From the NCBI RefSeq assembly GCF_038896935.1, contig NZ_JBANDC010000002.1, forward strand, positions 186,001 to 250,000: 64,000 bases of DNA, given 5' to 3'. The notes under the pieces were generated by a model. That model did not search any database and was not told the origin of the DNA. It worked only from the letters and a program-made list of their open reading frames with translations. Below are positions 32,889 to 41,769 of this stretch, piece by piece. Origin of the DNA: Collimonas rhizosphaerae (GTDB lineage: Bacteria; Pseudomonadota; Gammaproteobacteria; Burkholderiales; Burkholderiaceae_D). Every line of letters begins with the position of its first letter. The first letter of the stretch is position 1. The position numbers and the translations under genes were made by a program.

Positions 32889-35674
32889 GCTTGCTCCGTA
32901 TCGTCGCCGGCGCCTGCTTCATGTTCTTCCAGGTCCGGCATGCTGGGCGGCGCGCCGAGCGGAATGGTGAAGATGAATTCAGCGCCGCTTTCGCCATGGT
33001 GGCCGCTGCGGGCATGGATGCTGCCGCCATGGGCTTCCACGATGGCGCGGCAGATCGCCAGCCCGAGCCCGACGCCGGGCTTGGCCGATTCGCGCTCGCC
33101 GCGCGTGAATTTTTCAAATATCGTGTCTTCCATGCCGCTCGGCAGCCCCGGGCCGTCATCGGCGATGGTGACCGTCAGGACGCGCGTGTTCGCCACCGCG
33201 GCCAGGACGATGTGAGAACCGGCCGGCGTGTATTTGGCGGCATTCTCCAGCAGGTTGCACAGCACGCGTTCGATCAGCACCGCGTCAAAATGAATCAGCG
33301 GCAATTCGTGCGCTACCTTTATCTCGACCTGGTGTCCATGCAGCGCCGAGCCGCTGGCGCGCAATGCGCTGCCGACTACTTCTTCGAACGGCTGCCACTG
33401 CAGGTTCAGCTTGACCTCGCCGCTCTGGATGCGCGCCATGTCCAGCAGATTGGTCACCAGCGCGCTCATGCGCAGCATCTCGCCGTGCAGCGCGGCGGCC
33501 AGCGCCTGCTGGTTCTGCTGCAACGGCGGTTTCGACAGCACCAGCGACTCGGACAAGCCGATCAAGGCGGTCAGCGGCGTGCGCAAATCGTGCGACAGCG
33601 CCGACAGCAGGGAATTGCGCAACCGCTCCGACTCCATGCGCACCAGGGCGTCTTGCGCCACTTCGACATAATGCACGCGCTCCAGCGCAATCGCAGTCAG
33701 GGTAGCGAAGGTATACAACTGTTGCTGCTGCTCCGGGATCAGAATCCAGCGCCGGTTGTGCGGCAGGATCACCAGCACGCCCCGGGTGCGCATCGGCGCC
33801 ACCAAAGGCAGGTACAGGTAATTGCTGGCCGGCAGGGTATCGGTGCCGATGCCGGCGCTGCTGGCATTGTCGAAAGCCCACTGGGCGATGCCCATGTCGA
33901 GCGCCGCGGCGACATGGGCCACGTCGTCCGGTATCACGCCCGGCAGGTGCAGCCGGCCGGCGTCGTCAGGTATCAGGAGCAAGGTCTTGGCCTGGAAGCT
34001 GCGCTGCAGGAACAGCCCGCTGGTCTCGAAGATCTGTTCCGTCTGCAGCACCCCCGACAAGGCACGGGCAAATTCAAACAGGGCGCGCGAGCGCGCTTCA
34101 CGGTCCGAGGCGATCCGGGCCTGGTAGCGCAGGCCGGAGGTCAGGTGGGTAATGGTCAAGCCGACCGCCAGCATCACGCCGAAGGTCAGCAGGTATTGGA
34201 AATCGCTGACGGCAAACGAAAAGCGCGGCGGCACGAAAAAGAAATCGAAGGAAGCGATGCTCAGCAAGGCGACAAAGATCGCCGGCCCGCGGCCGTAGCG
34301 GATAGCGATCAGGACTTCCGCCAGCAGGTACAGCATGACGATGTTGGCCAGGTCGAAAAACGGCAATATCGGCGTCGCCAGCAGCGTCACCAGCACGCAC
34401 ACCGCCAGCGCCCAGGCATAACCCCACCATTCGACCCGGCTCTGCATCGGCAAATGGCGCGGCAGGATGGAGCCGGCCTCTTCCGGTTTTTCCGCGGCGC
34501 TGGCCGAATTTGCGCCGATGGCGATCAGGTCGATGTCGCGGGCATGCGCCGCGATCCGCGCGGAATGGCTGGCTTGCCAGGGAAAGCGGCGCTGGCTGCG
34601 GCCGGTGATGATCTTCGAGAAATTGTGGCTGCGGGCATAACCGGCCACAACCTCGCCCACTTCGCTGCCGGCCAGCACCGCGGTAGTCGCTCCCAGGTCC
34701 TGCGCCAGCTTGAGCGTCTTCAGGATGCGTTCGCGTTTGGCGGACGGAAGGCGCTGCAGTTTCGGCGTCTCGACATACACCGCATGCCATTCGGCATTGA
34801 GCTGGGTCGCCAGCCGCGCAGTGCTGCGGATGACGTGTTCCGCGCCGGGCGACGGACCGACGCAGGCCAGCAAGGCGGCGTCGGTCTGCCATACCGCGCC
34901 GATGGATTTTTCGATCCGGTATGCCTGGACATCGCCCTGCAGGCGATCCGCCGTGCGCCGCAAAGCCAGTTCGCGCAGCGCGATCAGGTTGCCTTTGCGG
35001 AAAAAATTGCGCGAGGCGCGCTCGGCCTGCGGCAGCTTATACACCTTGCCGAGTTTCAGCCGGTTCAGCAATTCATCGGCAGGCAGGTCTACCAGCACCA
35101 CTTCATCGGCGGCGTCGAAGACGGTGTCCGGCAAGGTTTCTGCGACGCGGATGCCAGTGATGCCGCCGACGACGTCGTTCAGGCTTTCCAGGTGCTGGAC
35201 ATTGAGCGTGGTGAAGACATCGATGCCGGCGTTCAACAATTCTTCCACATCCTGCCAGCGCTTCGGATGGCGTGAGCCGGAGGCATTCGAATGCGCGAGT
35301 TCATCGACCAGTATCAGCGACGGCTTGCGCCGCAGGGCGGCGTCCAGGTCGAATTCCGGCAATTGCTTGTCGCGGTAGCTGACCTGCTTCAAAGGCAGCA
35401 CTTCCAGTCCGTTCAGCAGTGCCGCCGTTTCCGCCCGGCCGTGGCTCTCGATCACGCCGGCCAGCACCTCGCGCCCTTCACTATGCAACTTGTGCGCGGC
35501 GCTGAGCATGGCGTAGGTCTTGCCGACGCCGGCAGAAGCGCCGAAATAGATGCGCAGCTTGCCCCGCCCGGCCAGGCTTTCCTGTACCTGCAGCTGCGCC
35601 AGCAAAGCATCCGGATCGGGACGCAGGTTATCGTTTGAATAGGGTGAAGACACTGGTTGCCTTGTGAAAGCCAT
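32885..35674 (-). CDS. kdpD: Sensor histidine kinase KdpD
   Basis: KdpD senses potassium limitation and phosphorylates KdpE. The product (929 aa from the ATG at 35674) contains the N-terminal KdpD domain with Walker A GASAGVGKTY, a Usp-like domain, four membrane helices near the middle, a GAF-like region, the His-kinase box LSALSHDLRTPLTALIGLSE, and ATPase boxes with NLLENAAKYTP and ADDGPGLPSG. No ribosome site precedes 35674, whereas AAGG lies six bases before a GTG at 35653 (922 aa), so the true start may be the latter. It is separated from kdpC by a porin gene and a hairpin. Confidence 0.95.
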   Translation of the reverse strand: MAFTRQPVSSPYSNDNLRPDPDALLAQLQVQESLAGRGKLRIYFGASAGVGKTYAMLSAAHKLHSEGREVLAGVIESHGRAETAALLNGLEVLPLKQVSYRDKQLPEFDLDAALRRKPSLILVDELAHSNASGSRHPKRWQDVEELLNAGIDVFTTLNVQHLESLNDVVGGITGIRVAETLPDTVFDAADEVVLVDLPADELLNRLKLGKVYKLPQAERASRNFFRKGNLIALRELALRRTADRLQGDVQAYRIEKSIGAVWQTDAALLACVGPSPGAEHVIRSTARLATQLNAEWHAVYVETPKLQRLPSAKRERILKTLKLAQDLGATTAVLAGSEVGEVVAGYARSHNFSKIITGRSQRRFPWQASHSARIAAHARDIDLIAIGANSASAAEKPEEAGSILPRHLPMQSRVEWWGYAWALAVCVLVTLLATPILPFFDLANIVMLYLLAEVLIAIRYGRGPAIFVALLSIASFDFFFVPPRFSFAVSDFQYLLTFGVMLAVGLTITHLTSGLRYQARIASDREARSRALFEFARALSGVLQTEQIFETSGLFLQRSFQAKTLLLIPDDAGRLHLPGVIPDDVAHVAAALDMGIAQWAFDNASSAGIGTDTLPASNYLYLPLVAPMRTRGVLVILPHNRRWILIPEQQQQLYTFATLTAIALERVHYVEVAQDALVRMESERLRNSLLSALSHDLRTPLTALIGLSESLVLSKPPLQQNQQALAAALHGEMLRMSALVTNLLDMARIQSGEVKLNLQWQPFEEVVGSALRASGSALHGHQVEIKVAHELPLIHFDAVLIERVLCNLLENAAKYTPAGSHIVLAAVANTRVLTVTIADDGPGLPSGMEDTIFEKFTRGERESAKPGVGLGLAICRAIVEAHGGSIHARSGHHGESGAEFIFTIPLGAPPSMPDLEEHEAGAGDDTEQA

Positions 35675-35787
35675 CGATAAGACGGTTGTGTAAAATCGTA
35701 GCGCTAATTGTAGATGGAATCCAGTTATCGTCACGATATACCGGAATCCACTTGGAATCACTCCCGGACCCGCAATGGCAGACAGGC

Positions 35788-35808
35788 CGGAAGGCTCTGC
35801 GCCTTCCG
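35788..35808 (-). terminator. Hairpin between the TorF-like porin and kdpD
   Basis: A perfect eight-pair stem (CGGAAGGC / GCCTTCCG) with a five-base loop sits 34 bases past the porin stop. It lacks a T-run, so it may be a weak terminator or an mRNA-stabilising structure that sets kdpDE apart from the upstream genes. Confidence 0.5.
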
Positions 35809-35841
35809 ACCCGTACTATTGGAACCGCCGGTCGGCAATCC

Positions 35842-36588
35842 TTAGAATGTCTTGGTCGCCGATACTACCAGCGTGGTTTTCCCCAGGTTCTTCCGATCCG
35901 GCGCCGGGCCCACATAATTCTTGGCGTCGGTGCCGATCACGGCCACGCTGCCGGACAGGAAGCCGAAATCCTTGGTCAAGCCGACTTTCCAGTCGTTATA
36001 GCTCAGCGACGAATTGTTTTTGACAGTCTGGTGGCCGGCATGCAGGTTGACCGTATAACCGTTGCTGACATCGATATTGGCGCCGATGTCCAGGTAGCCG
36101 CTGTTCTTGCTGTCGGCGGCGCCGAACAGATTGGTCAGCGACTGCGAATACTTGATGTATGCCGGACCATAACCCAGCTGGCCATACAGCTCCGTCGTAT
36201 TGGCATCCGGATGCAGGTCGTTGGATGGATAGACATACGACAGCACGCCGAAATCGTAGCTCAGGTCCTGGGTGAAGTTACCTTTCTTGCCGGCATAGAT
36301 ATCCCATTCGATATTGCCGTCGCCGCCGCCGTCCTTGACCCATTTGAGCGTCGACAGCCAGGTGCCCGCATACAGTCCGGTAGGATTGTTGCTATAGTCG
36401 GCGCCGCCTTGCAGGGCCGGTTTCAGGCGTGTCTGGGAAATGCCGCGGAAGCGATAGTCGGAGACGACACTGGCATTGAACGTCAGGGAATTGTCCGGGA
36501 CCGCTTCTTCAGCCTGCGAGCAGTTTGCAGTGAAGGCGGTAACGCCAATGACGGTAAGCAGGCCAGCAAAATAGATGATTTTCTTCAT
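35842..36588 (-). CDS. TorF family putative porin
   Basis: A 248-aa predicted outer-membrane beta-barrel. It has a signal peptide (MKKIIYFAGLLTVIGVTAF, cleavage near residue 27), then SLTFNASVVSDYRFRGISQT, the hallmark of the TIGR02001/TorF group, many short alternating strands and a closing VVSATKTF ending in Phe. It lies between kdpC and kdpD with 134 bases upstream and a hairpin downstream, so it may have its own promoter while still being read with kdpFABC. A role in letting ions or small solutes across the outer membrane is inferred only from context. ATG 36588 has GGA five bases before it; a TTG nine bases upstream is less likely. Confidence 0.85.
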   Translation of the reverse strand: MKKIIYFAGLLTVIGVTAFTANCSQAEEAVPDNSLTFNASVVSDYRFRGISQTRLKPALQGGADYSNNPTGLYAGTWLSTLKWVKDGGGDGNIEWDIYAGKKGNFTQDLSYDFGVLSYVYPSNDLHPDANTTELYGQLGYGPAYIKYSQSLTNLFGAADSKNSGYLDIGANIDVSNGYTVNLHAGHQTVKNNSSLSYNDWKVGLTKDFGFLSGSVAVIGTDAKNYVGPAPDRKNLGKTTLVVSATKTF

Positions 36589-36722
36589 GTTTTCCAAGAC
36601 AAAAACAGCGTGAGGTGGTGTATTTCAAACCAGAGGAAACATGGACGTGTGAAAGCTGGCCGCACGCCGTACGGTCAGCCCTGCAGGCACTATCCCCTCT
36701 GGAATGAAATGGGTGGTGAAAC

Positions 36723-37385
36723 TCAGTTTGCGGCCGGATGCTGCCGGTCCAGCGCCAAGTTCAACGCCAGGACGTTGACGCGCGGCTCGCCGAAGAAGCC
36801 CAGGCTGCGCTGCAGCTGCAGGCTGTCGATCAGGGCATGCACCGTATCGACATTGAGCTTGCGCTCGCGCGCAATGCGTCCGGCTTGGTAGTAGGCGGCC
36901 GCCAGGCTGATTTCCGGGTCCAGGCCGCTGCCCGAAGCAGTCACCAGGTCCACCGGGATCGGCAGCGTATTGCCGGGATCGGCAGCTTTCAAGGCATCGA
37001 CCCTGCCCTTGACCGCGTCGATCAAAGCCGGGTTGCCAGGCCCGAAATTGGAGCCGCCGGAAGACTGGGCGTTATATGGCATCGGGCTGGTGGCCGACAG
37101 GCGTCCCCAGAAATAGTTGGGAGCGGAAAATTCCTGGCCGATCAGGCGCGAACCGACCAGCTTGCCGTTTTGCACGATCAGGCTGCCAGACGCCTGGTCA
37201 GGGAAGACGGCCTTGCCGATGCCGGTCACGGCCAGCGGATAGATCACGCCGCACAAGACTGTCAGGCTGGCGAACAGCACCAGTGCCGGACGCAATACGC
37301 CTTGCGAAGCCGCTTGCGACGAAGTTACTTTCGAATTGGCTGCCAGTTTTGCCGGCGGCAGCGTTGTTGTGGATGCGGATTTCAT
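36723..37385 (-). CDS. kdpC: Potassium-transporting ATPase subunit C
   Basis: KdpC stabilises the KdpFABC complex and raises its ATP affinity. The 220-aa product has one N-terminal membrane helix (LRPALVLFASLTVLCGVIYP), a periplasmic domain with GSRLIGQEFSAPNYFWGRLS and PYNAQSSGGSNFGPGNP, and RVNVLALNLALD at the end. It is longer than the E. coli protein (190 aa) because of a 30-residue cytoplasmic N terminus. It follows kdpB by 14 bases. Confidence 0.95.
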   Translation of the reverse strand: MKSASTTTLPPAKLAANSKVTSSQAASQGVLRPALVLFASLTVLCGVIYPLAVTGIGKAVFPDQASGSLIVQNGKLVGSRLIGQEFSAPNYFWGRLSATSPMPYNAQSSGGSNFGPGNPALIDAVKGRVDALKAADPGNTLPIPVDLVTASGSGLDPEISLAAAYYQAGRIARERKLNVDTVHALIDSLQLQRSLGFFGEPRVNVLALNLALDRQHPAAN

Positions 37386-37399
37386 TTCTATACTCCTAA

Positions 37400-39490
37400 T
37401 TACACCAGGTGCATGACAGACAAAATCATGTCGATCAGTTTGATGCCGATAAAGGGCAATATGATGCCGCCGAGGCCGTAGATCAGCAGGTTGCGGCGCA
37501 GCAGCGAAGCGGCGCCGACTGCGCGGTAGCGCACCCCTTTCAACGCCAGCGGAATCAGCACCACGATGATCAGGGCGTTGAAGATGACTGCCGACATGAT
37601 GGCCGACGACGGGCTGGCCAGGTGCATCACGTTAAGCGCTGCGAGCTGCGGATAAGTGGTGATGAAAGCGGCCGGGATAATCGCGAAATACTTGGCGATA
37701 TCGTTGGCGATCGAAAAGGTCGACAAGGCGCCGCGCGTCATCAGCATCTGCTTGCCGATCTCGACGATCTCCAGCAGCTTGGTCGGGTTCGAATCGAGGT
37801 CGACCATGTTGCCGGCTTCCTTCGCCGCCTGCGTGCCGCTGTTCATCGCCACCGCGACGTCGGCCTGGGCCAGCGCCGGCGCGTCGTTGGTGCCGTCGCC
37901 GGTCATCGCCACCAGCCGGCCTTCCGACTGGTAGCTGCGGATCAGCTTGAGCTTGTCTTCCGGCGTCGCCTCCGCCAGGAAGTCGTCGACGCCGGCTTCG
38001 GCGGCGATCGACGCCGCTGTCAGGCGGTTGTCGCCGGTGATCATGACGGTCTTGATGCCCATCCGGCGCAACTCGGCAAAACGCTCCTTGATGCCGCCCT
38101 TGACGATATCCTTCAGCTCGACCACGCCCATCACCACGCCGTCGTCCACCACCACCAGCGGCGTACTACCGCGGCGGGCGACGTCGTCGACGTTGTGCGC
38201 GACTTCGGCCGGGAACGGCTGCCCCAGTTCCTGCAGGTAGTTCTTGAGCGCCTCGGACGAACCTTTGCGGATCGCACGAATGTTGCCAGCTTCGCCGATA
38301 TCGATGCCGCTCATGCGGGTCTGCGCGGTGAACGGTACAAAGGTAGCGTGCAGCGAATTCATCTCGCGTTCACGGATATTGAAACGCTGCTTGGCCAGCA
38401 CCACGATGCTGCGCCCTTCCGGCGTTTCATCCGCCAGCGACGCCAGCTGCGCCACGTCAGCCAATTGCTGTTCGGTGATGCCAGGCGCCGGAATGAATGC
38501 CGAAGCCTGGCGGTTGCCGAGCGTGATAGTGCCGGTTTTGTCCAGCAACAGCACGTCGACGTCGCCGGCTGCTTCCACCGCGCGGCCGGAAGTGGCGATC
38601 ACATTGGCCTGCATCATGCGGCTCATGCCGGCCACGCCGATGGCGGACAGCAAGGCGCCGATGGTAGTCGGGATCAGGCACACCAGCAAGGCCACCAGCA
38701 CCGTGATGGTGATTGGCATGCCGCTTTTGGCGGCGCTCACGCTGAACAGCGAGAACGGCAGCAAGGTCACGGTCACCAGCAAGAACACGATGGTCAGCGC
38801 CACCAGCAGGATGGTCAGCGCGATCTCGTTCGGCGTCTTTTGCCGCTTGGCGCTTTCCACCATCGAGATCATGCGGTCAAGGAAGGCTTCGCCCGGATTG
38901 ACCGAGACCCGCACCACCAGCCAGTCGGACAGCACCCGGGTGCCGCCGGTGACGGCGGAAAAATCGCCGCCGGATTCACGGATTACGGGCGCCGATTCGC
39001 CGGTGATGGCGCTCTCGTCAACCGAGGCCACGCCTTCGATGACTTCGCCGTCGACCGGGATCACGTCGCCGGCTTCCACCAGCACGATGTCGCCCTTGCG
39101 CAGGTTGCCGGCCGGGGTGGCCGACCATTTGCTGAGCTGGCCATCGGGCTTGCCGTTGCCGTCCAGCTTTTTGGCGGAAACGGTTTGCTTCAAGGCGCGC
39201 AGCGATTCCGCCTGCGCCTTGCTGCGCCCTTCCGCCAGCGCTTCGGCGAAATTGGCGAACAGCACGGTGAACCAGAGCCAGACCGAGATCGCCAGGATGA
39301 AGGCCGGGCTGGCTTCACCCTTGCCGGTCAATGCTTGGAAATACAGCAAGGTGGTCAAGATGCTGCCGACATAAACCACGAACATGACCGGGTTGCGCAA
39401 TTGCGTTTGCGGCGCCAGTTTTTTGAACGATGCGACGATAGCCGGGCCCATGAGCGCGGAATCGAAGAGCGTCAGATTAGTGCGAGACAT
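37400..39490 (-). CDS. kdpB: Potassium-transporting P-type ATPase subunit B
   Basis: KdpB is the ATP-hydrolysing subunit of the high-affinity K+ pump. The 696-aa protein has the actuator motif ITGESAPV, the phosphorylation loop LLLDKTGTITLGNRQ, the nucleotide-domain KGSSEALK segment and the hinge MTGDGTNDAPALAQADVAVA, all intact, with about seven membrane helices. Length is close to E. coli (682 aa). It lies between kdpA and kdpC with 14-base gaps on each side. Confidence 0.97.
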   Translation of the reverse strand: MSRTNLTLFDSALMGPAIVASFKKLAPQTQLRNPVMFVVYVGSILTTLLYFQALTGKGEASPAFILAISVWLWFTVLFANFAEALAEGRSKAQAESLRALKQTVSAKKLDGNGKPDGQLSKWSATPAGNLRKGDIVLVEAGDVIPVDGEVIEGVASVDESAITGESAPVIRESGGDFSAVTGGTRVLSDWLVVRVSVNPGEAFLDRMISMVESAKRQKTPNEIALTILLVALTIVFLLVTVTLLPFSLFSVSAAKSGMPITITVLVALLVCLIPTTIGALLSAIGVAGMSRMMQANVIATSGRAVEAAGDVDVLLLDKTGTITLGNRQASAFIPAPGITEQQLADVAQLASLADETPEGRSIVVLAKQRFNIREREMNSLHATFVPFTAQTRMSGIDIGEAGNIRAIRKGSSEALKNYLQELGQPFPAEVAHNVDDVARRGSTPLVVVDDGVVMGVVELKDIVKGGIKERFAELRRMGIKTVMITGDNRLTAASIAAEAGVDDFLAEATPEDKLKLIRSYQSEGRLVAMTGDGTNDAPALAQADVAVAMNSGTQAAKEAGNMVDLDSNPTKLLEIVEIGKQMLMTRGALSTFSIANDIAKYFAIIPAAFITTYPQLAALNVMHLASPSSAIMSAVIFNALIIVVLIPLALKGVRYRAVGAASLLRRNLLIYGLGGIILPFIGIKLIDMILSVMHLV

Positions 39491-39504
39491 GATGATCCTT
39501 CTTC

Positions 39505-41337
39505 TTAATTTGGTGCAAACATTTGCAAGTGCTCAACAACAGGGCCAAGCGCCAGGGCCGGTACATAGTTCAGCACGCCCACCAGCACCACAACACCAAT
39601 CAGCAATACGATGAACAGCGGGCCATGGGTAGGCATGGTTCCAGAGTTCGGTTCCAACCGTTTTTTAGCTGCAAACGAACCGGCCATCGCCAGGATCGTG
39701 ACGATGATGATGAAACGCCCGAACCACATGGCTATCGCCAGCATCACGTTATAGAACGGCGTGTTGGCTGACAGGCCGCCGAACGCACTGCCGTTGTTGT
39801 TGGCAGCAGAAGAAAACGCATACAGGATTTCGCTGAAGCCATGGGCGCCGGGATTCAGGATGCCCGCCACGCCGGCCGTCGCCATTACCGCAATCGCGGT
39901 GCCGCCCAACACCAGCATCGGCGTCGCCAGGATCGCGATCGAAGTCATCTTCATCTCGAACGACTGGATCTTCTTGCCCAGGTATTCCGGGGTACGGCCG
40001 ATCATCAGGCCGGCGATGAACACCGCCATGATCGCGAACACCAGCATGCCGTACAGGCCGGAACCGACGCCGCCGAACACCACTTCACCCATTTGTATCA
40101 AGGCCATCGGCACCATGCCGCCCAATGCCGTAAACGAATCGTGCATGGCGTTGACCGCGCCGCAGGACGCCGCCGTGGTGATTGCTGCAAACAGGGCCGA
40201 AGCGCTGATGCCGAAGCGGGTTTCCTTGCCTTCCATGTTGCCGCCGGACTGCAGCAGGCTGTGGCCCTGGTCGATGCCCATCGCGGTCAGGCCAGGGTGC
40301 GACTGCTGTTCCGCATACATGACTACCGCGGTCATGATGACGAAGATGATCGTCATCGCCGCCAGCACCGCCCAGCCCTGGCGGATGTCGCCGACCATGA
40401 AGCCGAACGTGAAGCACAGCGCCGCCGGGATCAGGAAGATCGCCAGCATCTGCATGAAATTCGACAGCGGTGTCGGATTTTCATAAGGATGGGCCGAGTT
40501 GGCGTTGAAGAAACCGCCGCCGTTGGTGCCTATCATCTTGATCGCTTCCTGCGACGCCACCGGGCCCATCGCCAAAGTCTGCACCTTGGTGTTGGCGGCT
40601 TCCATCACGGGCTTGCCTGCTCCGTCGCCGGTGGTTCCCATGACCGGCTGGCCGTCGGCGCCGACTTTCGGCTGCTGATAGTCCAGCGACTGCACGATGT
40701 TGGCGTCTTTATAGGAGTCAAAGTTCTGGATCACGCCCTGGCTGATCAGGAATACCGAGAAAATCACCGACAGCGGCAGCAATACATACACGGTGGAACG
40801 CGTGATGTCGGTCCAGAAATTGCCGATAGACTGCACCGAATGACGCGAAAAGCCGCGGATCAGGGCAAACGCAACTGCGATGCCGGTCGCTGCGGAAAAG
40901 AAATTCTGCACTGCCAGCACCAGCATCTGGGTCAGGTAGCTCATCGTGCTTTCGCCCGAATATCCCTGCCAGTTGGTATTGGAGATGAAACTGACCGCAG
41001 TGTTGAATGACGAGTCGGGACTGACGTTGGCAAAATGCTGCGGATTCAGCGGCAGCCAGACCTGCAAGCGCTGCAAGCCATAGGTCGCCAGCGCGCCGAT
41101 GGTGTTGAACAACAGCAGCGCCAGCGCGTAATGCTTCCAGTTCATTTCGGACTTGGCTTTGATGCCGGCGCAACGGTACAGCCATTGCTCGATCCGGTTG
41201 AACCAGCCGAAGCCGGGCACCGGGGCATGGTCGGATGACCCGGCGGCGACCTGCACGATGAATTTGCCGAGCGGATAGCTCAGCAACAGCAGCACGGCCA
41301 GGAAAGCGACCAGCAACATGGTGGATTGGGAGGTCAT
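39505..41337 (-). CDS. kdpA: Potassium-transporting ATPase subunit A
   Basis: KdpA is the channel-like K+-binding subunit. The 610-aa polytopic protein has four selectivity-filter-like repeats, for example SFISNTNWQGYSGE and MIGTNGGGFFNANSAHPYEN, and GLSANTPFYN near the end. It is somewhat longer than E. coli KdpA (557 aa), partly through an insert around residue 220 (QPKVGADGQPVMGTTGDG) in a loop. It begins one base after the kdpF stop. Confidence 0.96.
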   Translation of the reverse strand: MTSQSTMLLVAFLAVLLLLSYPLGKFIVQVAAGSSDHAPVPGFGWFNRIEQWLYRCAGIKAKSEMNWKHYALALLLFNTIGALATYGLQRLQVWLPLNPQHFANVSPDSSFNTAVSFISNTNWQGYSGESTMSYLTQMLVLAVQNFFSAATGIAVAFALIRGFSRHSVQSIGNFWTDITRSTVYVLLPLSVIFSVFLISQGVIQNFDSYKDANIVQSLDYQQPKVGADGQPVMGTTGDGAGKPVMEAANTKVQTLAMGPVASQEAIKMIGTNGGGFFNANSAHPYENPTPLSNFMQMLAIFLIPAALCFTFGFMVGDIRQGWAVLAAMTIIFVIMTAVVMYAEQQSHPGLTAMGIDQGHSLLQSGGNMEGKETRFGISASALFAAITTAASCGAVNAMHDSFTALGGMVPMALIQMGEVVFGGVGSGLYGMLVFAIMAVFIAGLMIGRTPEYLGKKIQSFEMKMTSIAILATPMLVLGGTAIAVMATAGVAGILNPGAHGFSEILYAFSSAANNNGSAFGGLSANTPFYNVMLAIAMWFGRFIIIVTILAMAGSFAAKKRLEPNSGTMPTHGPLFIVLLIGVVVLVGVLNYVPALALGPVVEHLQMFAPN

Positions 41338-41338
41338 G

Positions 41339-41428
41339 TCAGAAGTCCTCCGCTTTTATCAAGGCCACCACCAGGTACACCAGCAGCGCCACGGTGACCA
41401 GCGCACCGAGTACATAAAACGGGTTCAT
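41339..41428 (-). CDS. kdpF: Potassium-transporting ATPase subunit F
   Basis: A 29-codon gene read directly from the minus strand: MNPFYVLGALVTVALLVYLV followed by VALIKAEDF. This is a single hydrophobic helix with the KdpF pattern (the E. coli protein is 29 aa), which stabilises the Kdp complex. GGAGG lies upstream within the preceding small ORF. Its stop is one base from the kdpA ATG, and its ATG overlaps the stop of the upstream microprotein (ATGA). Confidence 0.9.
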   Translation of the reverse strand: MNPFYVLGALVTVALLVYLVVALIKAEDF

Positions 41429-41529
41429 TGCTTATCCTCCAGCTTCTTGCATCCCACCGCCAGCGCCCAGGTGACGACAAACATCGCCACCACCGCGCCG
41501 ACATAAATTCCATCCATTACCAGCTCCAT
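41425..41529 (-). CDS. 34-aa membrane microprotein upstream of kdpF
   Basis: The first open frame of the kdp transcript encodes 34 residues: a short N terminus (MELVMDG), one hydrophobic helix (IYVGAVVAMFVVTWALAVG) and a charged tail (CKKLEDKQ). GAGG lies six bases before the ATG at 41529; a second ATG just upstream at 41532 is also possible. Its stop overlaps the kdpF ATG, so kdpF is probably translated by coupling. It resembles small unnamed ORFs that I recall preceding kdpF in other proteobacteria, but the function is unknown. It could be an extra pump subunit or a leader. Confidence 0.7.
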   Translation of the reverse strand: MELVMDGIYVGAVVAMFVVTWALAVGCKKLEDKQ

Positions 41530-41566
41530 CATTACCCTCGTTACAGATTAGTTGCGGTACCGACAG

Positions 41567-41597
41567 GCTATAGAGAAGCTTCTAAAAATGTCGTAAA
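41567..41597 (-). promoter_or_regulatory. Candidate kdp promoter
   Basis: On the minus strand TTTACG (41597-41592) and TATAGC (41572-41567) are separated by 19 bases, or TTACGA by 18. The downstream microprotein ATG is about 38 bases beyond the -10. The weak -35 fits an activator-dependent promoter. The KdpE-like array lies just upstream. Confidence 0.45.
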
Positions 41598-41640
41598 GAG
41601 ACGTGGCGGGGGTGTAAACAAAGTGTAAAAAAGCCGTAAA
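41593..41640 (-). promoter_or_regulatory. Candidate KdpE operator: phased GTAAA repeats
   Basis: GTAAA occurs at 41593, 41614, 41625 and 41636; the last three are exactly 11 bases apart and the first is 21 away, so all face the same side of the helix. Read on the minus strand the core gives TTTTTTACAC and TTTACACCCCCGCC, closely matching the E. coli kdp operator as I remember it (T-tract, TTTACACCCCGCC). Direct repeats at one helical turn are the usual target form of OmpR/PhoB-type regulators such as KdpE. Confidence 0.65.
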
Positions 41641-41769
41641 AATCCGCAGGAAAACCCTGGCGCCCGGAGCCCTGCCCGGCCTCATGCCTTTTTTGCACCT
41701 TCCGGCCCGATTTCCTGTTGCAAACGCGGTACACTTTCAGCCTTGCCGGCTACCGCAAAGACACTCCTC

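Noticed and set aside
37409..39508. 699-codon open frame antisense to kdpB
   Set aside because: Rich in His, Gln and Arg with no recognisable domain; kdpB motifs on the other strand are complete.
41593..41640. GTAAA repeats as a short CRISPR or iteron array
   Set aside because: Units of five bases with 11-base spacing are too short for CRISPR, and there is no replication gene nearby; an operator fits better.
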